The notes under the pieces: generated by a model
What the model was told of the DNA's origin: nothing
What the model saw: the letters and a program-made list of their open reading frames with translations, nothing else
Database searches by the model: none
Translations under genes and position numbers: made by a program
In this document: piece after piece, positions 38,052 through 47,001 of the stretch
Layout of the letters: each line of letters begins with the position of its first letter
Position numbering within the stretch: position 1 is the stretch's first letter
Origin: Lachnospiraceae bacterium
Lineage (GTDB): Bacteria > Bacillota > Clostridia > Lachnospirales > Lachnospiraceae
Assembly (NCBI GenBank): GCA_014804445.1
Contig: JAAUZU010000031.1
Span: forward strand, 6,092 to 64,077
DNA length: 57,986 nucleotides
Reading direction: 5' to 3'

Positions 38052-40880
38052 ATGCATATTACATTTAACAATACACCCTCTTCAAATGTAGACAAGGTTA
38101 CAACTTCATATCATACTGCTTCTTCTGCTCCAAAGAGGGCGGAGAGCGGTTATGCATTGGACATTTCTGGAACAGTTACGGAAAACACTGCGTATGGCTT
38201 TCATAAAAGTCATGGCGTCCACGGAAGGACGGCGGAGGAAGTGGTGCAGGCAGCAGGGAGCGAGGATCTTACCCTGTACCGTAATTATATGACAGTAATG
38301 TCCCATTCTATGTCCGACGAAGATTTTGCAAAGATGCAGAAGGAAGGGCGCAGCCTGACGGACGTGGACATTGAAGAAGCTGTAACCATTTTGGATACCA
38401 TAAAGGCGGAGATGATAAAGGGCGGCGCCAATGTAGTGGGCTATACCGACGATATCGACATGGATAAACTGGCAGAGATTACAGGCAGCATGGCTTTTGC
38501 GGAACAGCTTGTGCAGGCGTTTGCCATGGAGGATATTCCGGTTACGCAGGAAAATGTGGAGCAGGCTTTGGAAGCATTCTCCAGAGGCGAAGAACTGACA
38601 GAGCTGTCAGATGGCGCCATGAAGTACATGGTGACCAACGAAATGGAGCCGGATATTGACAATTTATATCTGGCAGAACATGCCGGTGCGGTGGATGCAA
38701 GCCGTCAGGGACAGGGCTATTTTGCGGAAGAGATGCCGGGTTATTACGCCCAGAAAGCTTCTGCTGCTGACACGGAAAAGCTGCGGGCGCAGGTAGAAAA
38801 AATTATAGAGAACGCGGGCTATCCCGTCACAGAGGAAACACTGGCGGACGGTTACTGGCTGATAGAAAAGGGCGTGCCGTTTACAGAGAAAAGCTTCCGT
38901 CTCATGGAGGAGTTAAAGGAAGTGCAGCTTCCGGCGCAGACGGAGGATCTGCTTGGCGCAATTGCAGGCGCGCTGGCGGAAGGACGTCCGGCAGGAGAGG
39001 CAAATCTGGCAGAGGGCAGGAGCGTTTACCGCAGGGCTGTAGAGTGTTATGCTGCATATGAGAATAAATATCAGGCTTCTCTGGAGGCAGAGCCGACAGC
39101 CGAGAACGTCAAAGCGAGAAGACAGCTCGAAGAAGTCCGCCTGCACATGACGCTGGAGGCAAACGTAAAGCTGTTAAAGAGTGGATTTTCCATAGATACG
39201 GCTCCCATGGAGGAGTTGATAGATGCATTAAAGTCATTGGAGCAGAAGCAGACTTCCGCGGACTTTGCGGTGAGCCGGCCTGCTGATTTATGCGAGGAAG
39301 CGGTTTCCAAGGCAAAAGAGATTCCCTATCTTCCGGCTGTGACATTGGGACGTCTGATTTCCTTAGGAGAGACCATCAGTGTTGATTCTGTTTATGAGAC
39401 AGGAAAAGCACTGGAAGAGGTGTTCCGGCAGGCGGGAGAGGCGTATGAAACCATGATGACTGCGCCGAGAGCGGATTTGGGAGACAATATCCAGTCAGCG
39501 TTCCGCAATGTGGACGCGCTGCTTCAGGATATGGGGCAGGAATTGACAGAGGAAAACCGGAAGGCAGTCAGAAGTTTAAGCTATAACAGGCAGGAACTGA
39601 CGGAGGAAAATCTTCTTGCCGTCAAGGAAGCGGATAAAGTGGTACAGCGGGTTGTGGAAAAAATGACGCCTGCCGCAGTGCTCGGCATGATAAGAGATGG
39701 CGTCAATCCTTTAAAGAGTTCCATGGAAGAGCTTGACGCTTACCTTTCTGAAAGAGATACCTATGATGAGGAGAGCACAAAGTACAGTAGTTTTCTCTAT
39801 CATCTCGAGAGCCGCAATGAGATTACGGCAGAGGAAAAGGAATCCTATATCGGAATTTACAGACTGCTCAGACAGATTGAAAAATCTGACGGCGCTGCTG
39901 TCGGAAAGCTGGTAAGCAGTCAGGCGGAAGTAAATTTTGAAAACTTACTTTCAGCAATCCGCACCGGCAGGGTAAAGGGCGTGGATATCTCAGTAGATTC
40001 TGGATTTGGCGGATTAAGGGAAGCTGTGGAACAGGGCGCTTCCATTGATGTACAGATAGAAACGGCGTTTAACAGCGAGATACTGACGCAGATTAGAAGC
40101 GTAGATAAAATAGGCGATGAAGTCCTGCAGGATTTAAAGCAGTTAGAGCAGCCCATTACCATAGACAATCTGCTGGCGGCGGACGCACTGCGAAAGGACG
40201 GCGCAGGACCCTTCAAGAAGCTGCGGGAAGCCGTGGAAAACAGCAGCGCTTCCGAGGATGCGGCGCAGAGCTTCGGGGAGGACATCAGCGGAGCCTCAGT
40301 GGATGAAGCGGCATTTTCCGATAGGGAAAGCCTGCAGAGGACTTACAGCGAACTGCTGCGGCAGGGAGAGGCAATGGCGAAAGAGCTGACCTTTACAGAA
40401 AGCGCAGACAGTCTGGATGTGCGGGCAATGCAGCTTGTCTGCAAACAGCTTCATATTCAGGGCCTGCGGGCAGTAAAGGAAGAAGAATATGATTTGCCGC
40501 AGGTGATAGATGGTGAGCTGACAGCCATTCACTTGAAGCTGGTGCACAATTCTGAGGAGAGCGGAAAGATTTCCATAGGAGTGGATACGACGGCATTCGG
40601 TTATCTTTCGGGAGAATTTTCCGTAAATGACAGAACTGTTTCCGGTTATCTCGGCGGAAACGGCGAAGAAGCGGCAGCGCTTCTGGAAAAAGCGGCAGAG
40701 CATTTTGGCGCAAGACTCTCAGCGGCAGGCTTTGAAGACAGCAGGATACAGGTGGTAGAGAGCAGCATAAGCAGCAGCCGCCCTGCTGAAAGCAGTCAGA
40801 AAGAAGAAACCAAGGAGTTGTACAGGATAGCGGGTATGGCGCTGGGCGCCTTAAAGGAAGCTTTATCCGAGACAATTTAG
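38052..40880 (+). CDS. Large FliK-like (DUF6240-type) flagellum-associated protein
   Basis: A 942-residue acidic, mostly helical cytoplasmic protein. It repeatedly uses the unit (V/L)T-EE/QEN-L/V (for example PVTQENVEQAL, PVTEETLADG, ELTEENLLAV), a repeated two-helix pattern. The last part (about 800-915, AIHLKLVHNSEESGKISIGV then ALLEKAAEHFGARLSAAGF) resembles the C-terminal domain of hook-length control protein FliK. In Lachnospiraceae, DUF6240 proteins lie beside flagellin genes. It ends 33 nt before flagellin, so a role in export or length control is inferred. GAGAGGAATGGG lies upstream of the ATG. Confidence 0.65.
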   Translation: MHITFNNTPSSNVDKVTTSYHTASSAPKRAESGYALDISGTVTENTAYGFHKSHGVHGRTAEEVVQAAGSEDLTLYRNYMTVMSHSMSDEDFAKMQKEGRSLTDVDIEEAVTILDTIKAEMIKGGANVVGYTDDIDMDKLAEITGSMAFAEQLVQAFAMEDIPVTQENVEQALEAFSRGEELTELSDGAMKYMVTNEMEPDIDNLYLAEHAGAVDASRQGQGYFAEEMPGYYAQKASAADTEKLRAQVEKIIENAGYPVTEETLADGYWLIEKGVPFTEKSFRLMEELKEVQLPAQTEDLLGAIAGALAEGRPAGEANLAEGRSVYRRAVECYAAYENKYQASLEAEPTAENVKARRQLEEVRLHMTLEANVKLLKSGFSIDTAPMEELIDALKSLEQKQTSADFAVSRPADLCEEAVSKAKEIPYLPAVTLGRLISLGETISVDSVYETGKALEEVFRQAGEAYETMMTAPRADLGDNIQSAFRNVDALLQDMGQELTEENRKAVRSLSYNRQELTEENLLAVKEADKVVQRVVEKMTPAAVLGMIRDGVNPLKSSMEELDAYLSERDTYDEESTKYSSFLYHLESRNEITAEEKESYIGIYRLLRQIEKSDGAAVGKLVSSQAEVNFENLLSAIRTGRVKGVDISVDSGFGGLREAVEQGASIDVQIETAFNSEILTQIRSVDKIGDEVLQDLKQLEQPITIDNLLAADALRKDGAGPFKKLREAVENSSASEDAAQSFGEDISGASVDEAAFSDRESLQRTYSELLRQGEAMAKELTFTESADSLDVRAMQLVCKQLHIQGLRAVKEEEYDLPQVIDGELTAIHLKLVHNSEESGKISIGVDTTAFGYLSGEFSVNDRTVSGYLGGNGEEAAALLEKAAEHFGARLSAAGFEDSRIQVVESSISSSRPAESSQKEETKELYRIAGMALGALKEALSETI

Positions 40881-40913
40881 AGAGCCTGACAAAGCAGGCA
40901 GATAGGAGCAAAT

Positions 40914-42029
40914 ATGAGAATCAATTATAACGTATCGGCAATGATATCAAACAATGCACTTTCCACCAGCGATAATTTACTGTCTAAATCTTTGGAGAGG
41001 CTTTCTTCAGGATTAAAGATAAATCACGCGAAGGACAATCCGGCGGGGCTTGCCATGGCAAAGAGGATGGGCGCTCAGCTCGAGGGACTTTCCAAAGCGA
41101 ATGAAAATGCGAGCGACGGTATTTCCGTGATTGAGACGGCGGACGGTGCGCTTTCCGAAATTCATGCTATGCTGCAGAGAATGAATGAACTGGCAGTGAA
41201 GTCCAGCACAGGCTCCCTTACAGATGGTGACCGGAGCATGATTCAGGACGAAATTACACAGCTTTCTGAGGAAATAGAGAGGATTGCACAAAATACGGAG
41301 TTCAACAGCCAGAAAATTCTGAATGGTGAATTTGATGTAAAGGCATATACGGATGTGGAGGAAGTAGACGTAAGTTATTGCTCCGACGTGGTTTCCGTCA
41401 AGGAATATGCGATAACGGGAGCTTCCGTGACTTATGATGCGGATGGAAATATTGAGACGTTTACTGCGACTTTCAGCGCTGATTTCCCGGATGCGGCTAA
41501 CCTGAAAACAGAGGTAAAAGACAATCTGGTGACCATAAAAGGCGATATGGGCTTTGAATTGCAGTTGGATTTAAACGAGGTGGCAAAGGCAGGCACCACA
41601 AATATCGGCGATATCAATATAGACGTGACCGGAATCGGTCCCATGCGTCTGCAGACCGGAGCCAATGAGGGCCAGGTTCTGGAAGTTCGGATTACTGAGA
41701 TAAGCCTGCGGAATATGAGCATCAAAGATCTTGACCTTACCACACAGGAAAGCAGCAGGGATGCAATTGACAGGATAAGCGATGCAGTAGGCTATATTTC
41801 ATCTGTCCGCAGTAAGCTGGGCGCTTACCAGAACCGTCTGGAGTCAACGGTAAACAATCTGGATATCACCAGTGAGAACATGACGGCTGCTTATTCCAGA
41901 ATTATGGATGTAGATATGGCGGAAGAGATGACACAGTATACAACCTATCAGATACTTGCACAGGCAGGAACCTCCATGCTTGCACAGGCAAACGAGAGAC
42001 CGTCGCAGGTATTACAGTTATTGCAGTAA
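40914..42029 (+). CDS. Flagellin
   Basis: A 371-residue flagellin. The N-terminal D0/D1 region starts MRINYNVSAMISNNALSTSD and includes LSSGLKINHAKDNPAGLAMA; the C-terminal D1/D0 region ends NMTAAYSRIMDVDMAEEMTQ then VLQLLQ. A short variable centre (about 145-270) is surface-exposed on the filament. It is exported by the flagellar type III system with help from FliS, encoded next. Upstream GATAGGAG serves as ribosome site. No flagellar basal-body genes are in the window, so this is a separate filament cluster. Confidence 0.95.
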   Translation: MRINYNVSAMISNNALSTSDNLLSKSLERLSSGLKINHAKDNPAGLAMAKRMGAQLEGLSKANENASDGISVIETADGALSEIHAMLQRMNELAVKSSTGSLTDGDRSMIQDEITQLSEEIERIAQNTEFNSQKILNGEFDVKAYTDVEEVDVSYCSDVVSVKEYAITGASVTYDADGNIETFTATFSADFPDAANLKTEVKDNLVTIKGDMGFELQLDLNEVAKAGTTNIGDINIDVTGIGPMRLQTGANEGQVLEVRITEISLRNMSIKDLDLTTQESSRDAIDRISDAVGYISSVRSKLGAYQNRLESTVNNLDITSENMTAAYSRIMDVDMAEEMTQYTTYQILAQAGTSMLAQANERPSQVLQLLQ

Positions 42030-42074
42030 ACAAATATCGTGCTGTGCCGCTTATGCGGCAGAATGTGAGGTAGT

Positions 42075-42551
42075 ATGACACGGGAACGTAAACAGCAGTT
42101 CACGCTGCGTATCACACAGGCAAACAAAACCGAGCTGATAGTCATTTTATATGAAATTGTTCTGGGATATATGGAAGATGCTGAAGTGGCTCTGGAGGCG
42201 GGTAATATAACAGAATTCAGGGAAGCGCTCCGCAAGGTGCGGAGCTGCTTTGGTGAGCTGATTGCTTCCCTGAATCTTGACTATGAACTGGCAGCGCGGC
42301 TGCTCTCCTTATACTTATACTGTAACAGGGAGCTGATAAAAGCGGACGCCAGAAAAGAAAAGGAACCGCTTATGCATATCCGCAGCGTTGTCAGTAAGCT
42401 TCTTGAAGCGTATCGGGAACTTGCCGGACAGGATACTTCGGGTCCGGTTATGCAGAATTCCCAGACAGTATACGCAGGGCTGACCTATGGGAAAAACAGT
42501 TTATCCGAAAACCTGGCCGATCAGGGCGCGAATCGGGGATTCCGGGCGTAG
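42075..42551 (+). CDS. fliS: FliS-type flagellin chaperone
   Basis: A 158-residue helical protein. The region ITQANKTELIVILYEIVLGYMEDAEVAL matches the first two helices of FliS, and the following helices have matching spacing. FliS binds the C-terminal helix of flagellin and prevents premature polymerisation. A small hairpin (42045-42060) precedes the GTGAGG ribosome site. Its last 51 bp overlap the end of the convergent DUF2508 gene, an unusually long 3' overlap. The C-terminal 40 residues are longer than in typical FliS. Confidence 0.8.
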   Translation: MTRERKQQFTLRITQANKTELIVILYEIVLGYMEDAEVALEAGNITEFREALRKVRSCFGELIASLNLDYELAARLLSLYLYCNRELIKADARKEKEPLMHIRSVVSKLLEAYRELAGQDTSGPVMQNSQTVYAGLTYGKNSLSENLADQGANRGFRA

Positions 42552-42794
42552 TTCCGGTACAGTCTGTTTTTCGGCAGCGGCAAGCTCTGTAAGATATTTA
42601 TATCTTTTTAAAAGAGAGTTTACCTCGTATATATAGCAGTCAATTAAGTCAAAATTGGTTGCATTGTCAAAACCCGCATATGCGATTTCGAGCGCATAAC
42701 GGGTTTTTTCTATGTCTTCCTGCAGGGTGGGGCAGGAGAAGTCTTCTTCTACCGGTATGGTTTCAGAACGTTCCTGTCGAAATAATACTTTCAT
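42501..42794 (-). CDS. DUF2508 (YaaL-like) protein
   Basis: A 97-residue protein with the DUF2508 core: EDIEKTRYALEIAYAGFD followed by FDLIDCYIYEVNSLLKRYK. It is a small helical cytoplasmic protein of unknown role, widespread in Clostridia and commonly next to bofA, which lies divergently just upstream here. AAAGGAG is 5 nt before the ATG at 42794. Its 3' end runs 51 bp into fliS on the other strand. Confidence 0.85.
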   Translation of the reverse strand: MKVLFRQERSETIPVEEDFSCPTLQEDIEKTRYALEIAYAGFDNATNFDLIDCYIYEVNSLLKRYKYLTELAAAEKQTVPELRPESPIRALIGQVFG

Positions 42795-42992
42795 AGGCAC
42801 TCCTTTATCGATATAGATTTCCTTATTATTAAATTATAGCCATAAGATGGTGAAATATTCCCATAAATACAATTTTTGGTTAAAATGACAATAAAATCCT
42901 TTTAAGAATACTGCTGTTTTCCGCAGCATAGATTATAGAGAGTCTATTTGGCAGTACCGCAGGTAAGACCGGCGATATGCGAGGGAGCAAAT

Positions 42993-43265
42993 ATGGAAGG
43001 ACAGACAGGTACTTTATTTATAGTGGGAGCATGTGCTTGTGTTCTGCTGCTGGGTGCAATGAGGCGGCGCGCAGAATGGCTTTTGAATTTTATTCTGCGT
43101 ACAGTCGTGGGAACTCTGGCAATATTTTTTATCAATGTGGCTATGCAGAAAGCGGGTATGGTCAGCCTGATAGGGCTGAATCCTGTTACCGTTTTGACAT
43201 CGGGATTGCTTGGATTTCCTGGGCTTGCCATGCTTTATGGCATCCATTTTTATAAAACTATGTAA
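42993..43265 (+). CDS. bofA: BofA-family (SigK-processing inhibitor-like) membrane protein
   Basis: A 90-residue protein with two or three membrane helices and the BofA signature LIGLNPVTVLTSGLLGFPG then AMLYGI near the C-terminus. In Bacillus, BofA inhibits the SpoIVFB protease that activates sigma-K. In Clostridia the gene is near-universal in spore formers and also found in some non-formers, so its presence only hints at sporulation ancestry. ATG at 42993 with GAGGGAG upstream; a longer start at 42948 is less likely. Confidence 0.88.
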   Translation: MEGQTGTLFIVGACACVLLLGAMRRRAEWLLNFILRTVVGTLAIFFINVAMQKAGMVSLIGLNPVTVLTSGLLGFPGLAMLYGIHFYKTM

Positions 43266-43301
43266 AAATTTACCAAAAATTATTTTTTTGAAAAATACAA
43301 C

Positions 43302-43330
43302 TGGACAAACTAAAAAGTTGCGTATATAAT
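43302..43330 (+). promoter_or_regulatory. Promoter of the Tad pilus operon
   Basis: TGGACA (43302-43307), a 17-nt spacer and consensus TATAAT (43325-43330). It is followed by a leader of about 140 nt before the first gene. Confidence 0.75.
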
Positions 43331-43476
43331 CCAATTTACAATCTGTAACGGTCTGTTACAGGTATCCATTATCACAGTTCGCGAGATGAATCATCTCTGA
43401 CACCGTATTTTATTGATAAGAAAAAGGCCGCGCGGTTATTTGCGTCGGAGCAAAACAAAAGAAGGAGGTAAGTTCT
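43331..43476 (+). promoter_or_regulatory. Structured 5' leader of the Tad operon
   Basis: The leader contains a perfect stem CTGTAAC-GGTCT-GTTACAG (about 43343-43361), a second stem GAGATG-AAT-CATCTC (about 43384-43398), then a GGCCGCGCGG segment and the ribosome site AAGGAGG. I do not recognise a known riboswitch; the c-di-GMP class I consensus is absent. A leader of this length with two stable stems suggests post-transcriptional control of pilus genes. Confidence 0.45.
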
Positions 43477-43974
43477 ATTTACGCACTTTTATTATGGTTG
43501 GTGCTGGCCTGTTTTTTTGACTACCGCAAGGATAAAATCCCCAATGCCCTGATTCTGACAGGACTGCTTCTTGCATGTGGTTATCAGGCAGCACAAAACA
43601 GCATTGGACTGCTGTGTGTTAGGATACTTCTTGTCCTGATTCTCTTATATCCGCTCTACATGCTTGGGATGCTGGGGGCGGGAGATGTAAAACTTTATTG
43701 TATGTCCGCCGCGTTTCTTGCGGGAAAGGATTGCCTCATTTTTTTCTCACTCAGTCTGTTACTTTCTGCCGCCGCCGCATTGCTCAAAATGCTTTTTCTT
43801 GGAAATCTGCGGGAAAGAATCCATTATTTTTGTTCGTACGTCGCCGATGTGGCGAAAAACGGAAAGCTTTTATTTTATCAATACGGAATTGTTTTTGAGA
43901 AGAAAAAAAGCGGACTGCATATGACAGGCCCGCTGCTGTTGGGGTTTCTATTGTACCTTTGTGTGACACATTAA
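43477..43974 (+). CDS. tadV: Prepilin peptidase (TadV/CpaA, A24 family) with apparent ATT start
   Basis: About 165 residues, polytopic. The two aspartates of A24 peptidases are in FFDYRKDKIPN (about residue 15) and MLGAGDVKLY (GxGD). It cleaves the leader of the Flp pilin and pseudopilins. In the correct frame no ATG or GTG stands near the strong AAGGAGG at 43462-43468. The codon with ideal spacing (8 nt) is ATT at 43477, giving IYALLLWLVLACFFDY, a fitting first membrane helix. A TTG at 43498 would cut that helix and has no ribosome site. An ATT start is rare and usually regulatory, as in infC. First gene of the Tad operon. Confidence 0.8.
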   Translation: MYALLLWLVLACFFDYRKDKIPNALILTGLLLACGYQAAQNSIGLLCVRILLVLILLYPLYMLGMLGAGDVKLYCMSAAFLAGKDCLIFFSLSLLLSAAAALLKMLFLGNLRERIHYFCSYVADVAKNGKLLFYQYGIVFEKKKSGLHMTGPLLLGFLLYLCVTH

Positions 43975-43987
43975 AAAGGAGGACAGT

Positions 43988-44992
43988 GTGAAAAAAAGAA
44001 TATTGGCATTATGTGACAGTGAAAAAGATTATCTGGATAGTCTTGCGGAATTTTTAAAGGGCAGGGAGGAATTTCCCTTTGCGCTTCACGCCTATTCGGA
44101 GGTGGATAAGCTTTTGGAGTTTGGGAAAAAGGAACAGATAGACGTTCTTCTGGTATCGGAATCGGACTTTACCTATGAAGTATCAGAGCTGGCAGCCGGG
44201 AAAACGCTGCTTTTGAACGAAAGCGGGACTGTCAGAGGGGAAAATATCAGGAATATTGATAAATACCAGAAGGCCGAAAATATCTGGTATGAGCTGATGA
44301 GCGACTACACGGATTTTGTCATGGCAGAGGAGAAACGGCTGGATACGGGGAAAAAGGCAAAGCTTATCGGACTGTATTCACCGGTCAGAAGGTGTTTGCA
44401 GACTTCTTTTGCCCTGACACTGGGACAGGCTTTGGCAGAGAAGAAAAAGACCTTGTATATCAGCTTCGAGCATTATGCCGGATGGAACCAGCTATTGGAT
44501 AAGAATGTGAGGGGAGATTTGACGGCACTGTTGTATTTCGGAAGAGAGCAGGAAGAAAAGTTTTTTTACAGGCTGCAGTCCATGACGCTGAAAATCGGCG
44601 GGCTTTATTATATTCCGCCGGCCTATGCCGGACAGAATCTGATATATGTAAGCACGAAGGAGTGGGAAGCGCTGATTGAAAGAATAGCAAGGACGGGAGG
44701 GTATGATTATATCATTCTGGATTTGAGCGAGAGTATCCAAGGGACCTTTGAAATACTGTGTATGTGCGACAGAATCTACACAATCGTACGGGAGGATGAA
44801 CGCGCCAGAGCAAAACTGGCGCAGTATGAAGAGCTTCTGCGTGCCTATGAGTATGAAGAGGTGCTGGAAAAAACGCGGAAAGAGCTGCTGCCACAGTTTG
44901 AACATCTTCCGGAAAGAATCGAACAGTACACCGTCGGGGAATTGGCGAGATACATACGAAAGCTGATAAGGGAAGATTTAGGCGCGGCGTAG
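43988..44992 (+). CDS. tadZ: TadZ/CpaE-like pilus localisation protein
   Basis: A 334-residue soluble protein. The N-terminal half (about 1-110) resembles an atypical receiver domain (RILALCDSEKDYLDSL). The C-terminal half is MinD/ParA-like by strand pattern and YDYIILDLSESIQGTFEIL, but the deviant Walker A is degenerate (IGLYSPVRRCLQTSFAL, no GKT), so ATPase activity is doubtful. GGAGG lies 5 nt before the GTG start. TadZ proteins position the Tad machinery in the cell; position between peptidase and TadA fits. Confidence 0.75.
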   Translation: MKKRILALCDSEKDYLDSLAEFLKGREEFPFALHAYSEVDKLLEFGKKEQIDVLLVSESDFTYEVSELAAGKTLLLNESGTVRGENIRNIDKYQKAENIWYELMSDYTDFVMAEEKRLDTGKKAKLIGLYSPVRRCLQTSFALTLGQALAEKKKTLYISFEHYAGWNQLLDKNVRGDLTALLYFGREQEEKFFYRLQSMTLKIGGLYYIPPAYAGQNLIYVSTKEWEALIERIARTGGYDYIILDLSESIQGTFEILCMCDRIYTIVREDERARAKLAQYEELLRAYEYEEVLEKTRKELLPQFEHLPERIEQYTVGELARYIRKLIREDLGAA

Positions 44993-45005
44993 AAGGGAGA
45001 TTTGC

Positions 45006-46241
45006 ATGAAACAAAAGCTGGAACAGCAGCTTCTGGATAAAATGGATTACTCCAGAGAGCTTACAGATGACGAGGTGAAGGAACAGATAGACAACCTGCT
45101 TTTACAGGAAGAGGGAATGAGGCTTTGGACGGTGCAGCAGCGGCAACAGCTTAAGCATGAAATCTTTTGTTCCCTGCGGCGGCTGGATATCCTGCAGTCA
45201 TTGTTGGAGGACGACAGCATTACGGAAATTATGATAAACGGACCAAATGCGGTTTTTGTAGAGCGGGAGGGACAGATTCAAAGTCTGGACAGGCATTTTG
45301 AATCGGGAGAAAAGCTTCTACATGTGATACAGAGAATTGTGGCGGGCTGCAACCGTTCCGTCAATGAGGCTTCTCCGATTGTGGACGCAAGGCTGCCGGA
45401 CGGCAGCAGAGTGAATGTAGTCCTGAATCCGATTGCCATAAACGGACCGATTGTGACCATACGGCGCTTTCCCAACAAGGCGGTTACCATGGAGAAGCTG
45501 ATACAATGGGGCAGTATCAGTGAAGAAGCAGCGGCAGAGCTTACGGACTGGGTACGTGCAGGCTTCAATATTTTTATCAGCGGCGGAACAGGATCGGGAA
45601 AGACAACCTTCCTCAATGTGCTCTCCGGATTTATCCCCTCCGACGAGCGTATCATCACCATTGAGGACAGTGCGGAGCTGCAGATACAGGGAATTCCCAA
45701 TTTAGTGCGCATGGAAACGAGGAATGAGAATGTGGAAGGCTGTAATGCCGTCGGTATCAGGGATTTAATCAGGACGGCTTTGCGTATGCGGCCGGACCGC
45801 ATTATCGTGGGGGAAGTGCGCGGCGGGGAAGCGCTGGATATGATGACGGCATTTAACACGGGACATGACGGCTCCATGTCCACAGGACATGCCAACAGTG
45901 CCGCCGATATGCTGAGCAGGCTGGAAACCATGATACTGATGGGGATGGAGTTGCCTTTGTCCGCGGTAAAGCAGCAAATTGCATCAGGAATTGATATTGT
46001 GGTGCATCTGGGCAGGCTGCGGGACAAGAGCAGGCGGGTATTGGAAATTGCGGAACTTGACGGCTGTGCGGAGGGCGAAATACACTTACATACGCTTTAT
46101 GGGTTTAAGGAAAGCGGCTCTGATGCTGCCGGAAAAGTGTTGGGAAAACTGGAAAAGAAAGGAGGTTTGAAGCATGGGCATAAGCTGGAGGCAGCAGGTA
46201 TCGCTGTACCGCAGTCAAAAAAGACAGTTCTTTCTGGCTAA
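45006..46241 (+). CDS. tadA: TadA/CpaF pilus assembly ATPase
   Basis: A 411-residue type II/IV secretion ATPase: Walker A GGTGSGKTTFLN (about 197-208), Asp box TIEDSAELQ, Walker B PDRIIVGEVRGGEALDM, and His box TGHDGSMSTGHANS. It powers pilus assembly (and possibly retraction) as a hexamer at the membrane. Its last 68 bp overlap the start of tadB, which has its own AAGGAGG inside tadA, suggesting tight coupling. The C-terminal 30 residues are variable and basic. Confidence 0.95.
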   Translation: MKQKLEQQLLDKMDYSRELTDDEVKEQIDNLLLQEEGMRLWTVQQRQQLKHEIFCSLRRLDILQSLLEDDSITEIMINGPNAVFVEREGQIQSLDRHFESGEKLLHVIQRIVAGCNRSVNEASPIVDARLPDGSRVNVVLNPIAINGPIVTIRRFPNKAVTMEKLIQWGSISEEAAAELTDWVRAGFNIFISGGTGSGKTTFLNVLSGFIPSDERIITIEDSAELQIQGIPNLVRMETRNENVEGCNAVGIRDLIRTALRMRPDRIIVGEVRGGEALDMMTAFNTGHDGSMSTGHANSAADMLSRLETMILMGMELPLSAVKQQIASGIDIVVHLGRLRDKSRRVLEIAELDGCAEGEIHLHTLYGFKESGSDAAGKVLGKLEKKGGLKHGHKLEAAGIAVPQSKKTVLSG

Positions 46242-46992
46242 AGCGCGGGGAACGCCGGATTATGAAATATACTATTTTTCAGGAAGGGAAAAGCTTCTGT
46301 ATTTTAGCGCAAGCCTTGGCATTACCCTATTTTTGGCCTTGTTCTTTTACCGGAGCCTATGGGCAGCCGTTTTTCTGTGCCCGGTCGGCATATATGCCTA
46401 TTTGTCATTTCAGAAGGAGCGAGGAGAAAAGCAAAAGAGAAAGCTGGAGGCAGAGTTTAAGGACTGCATTATGTCGGTTGCCGCAAATCTGAGGGCAGGA
46501 TATTCGGTGGATAACGCTTTTGCGGAATGTATACAGGATATTATACCGCTGTATGGAAAAAAGAGCCTTATGCTGGTTGAACTTTACAGAATAAAAAAAG
46601 GATTGTGCAATAATGTGCCGTTAGAAAAACTGCTGCAGGATCTTGGAAAGAGAAGCGGCTGCGCAAGCATTAGAGAATTTGGTGAGGTTTTTACTATTGC
46701 CAGACAAAGCGGAGGCAATCTGCCGGAGGTAATTCAGTCAACGGCAAATTTGATTGGCGAGAGAATAGCCGGGCAGCAGGAAATCCAGACAATCATCAGT
46801 GGAAGGGTGTTGGAGCAACGAGTGATGAACATTATGCCGTTTTTGCTGGTTTGCTACATAGAGGCAGGAAACAGAGGATTTTTCGACGTGTTATATCACA
46901 ATGCTTTGGGGGCTGCTGTCATGACGGGTTGTCTTGCGGTTTATCTGACAGCCTACTACCTGTCGCGGCAGATTTGCAAGAAGATATTGTGA
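46174..46992 (+). CDS. tadB: TadB-type inner-membrane platform protein
   Basis: A 272-residue protein with an N-terminal pair of membrane helices (about 41-75), a GspF/T2SSF-like cytoplasmic domain (about 90-215, including ANLRAGYSVDNAFAE and EVFTIARQSGGNLPEV) and two C-terminal helices. It forms the membrane platform on which TadA acts. AAAGGAGG stands 8 nt upstream of the ATG, within tadA. The next gene follows after 9 nt. Confidence 0.88.
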   Translation: MGISWRQQVSLYRSQKRQFFLAKARGTPDYEIYYFSGREKLLYFSASLGITLFLALFFYRSLWAAVFLCPVGIYAYLSFQKERGEKQKRKLEAEFKDCIMSVAANLRAGYSVDNAFAECIQDIIPLYGKKSLMLVELYRIKKGLCNNVPLEKLLQDLGKRSGCASIREFGEVFTIARQSGGNLPEVIQSTANLIGERIAGQQEIQTIISGRVLEQRVMNIMPFLLVCYIEAGNRGFFDVLYHNALGAAVMTGCLAVYLTAYYLSRQICKKIL

Positions 46993-47001
46993 GGGTGGCG
47001 T

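Noticed and set aside
43331..43476. c-di-GMP riboswitch ahead of the Tad operon
   Set aside because: Neither the class I nor the class II consensus can be found in the leader.
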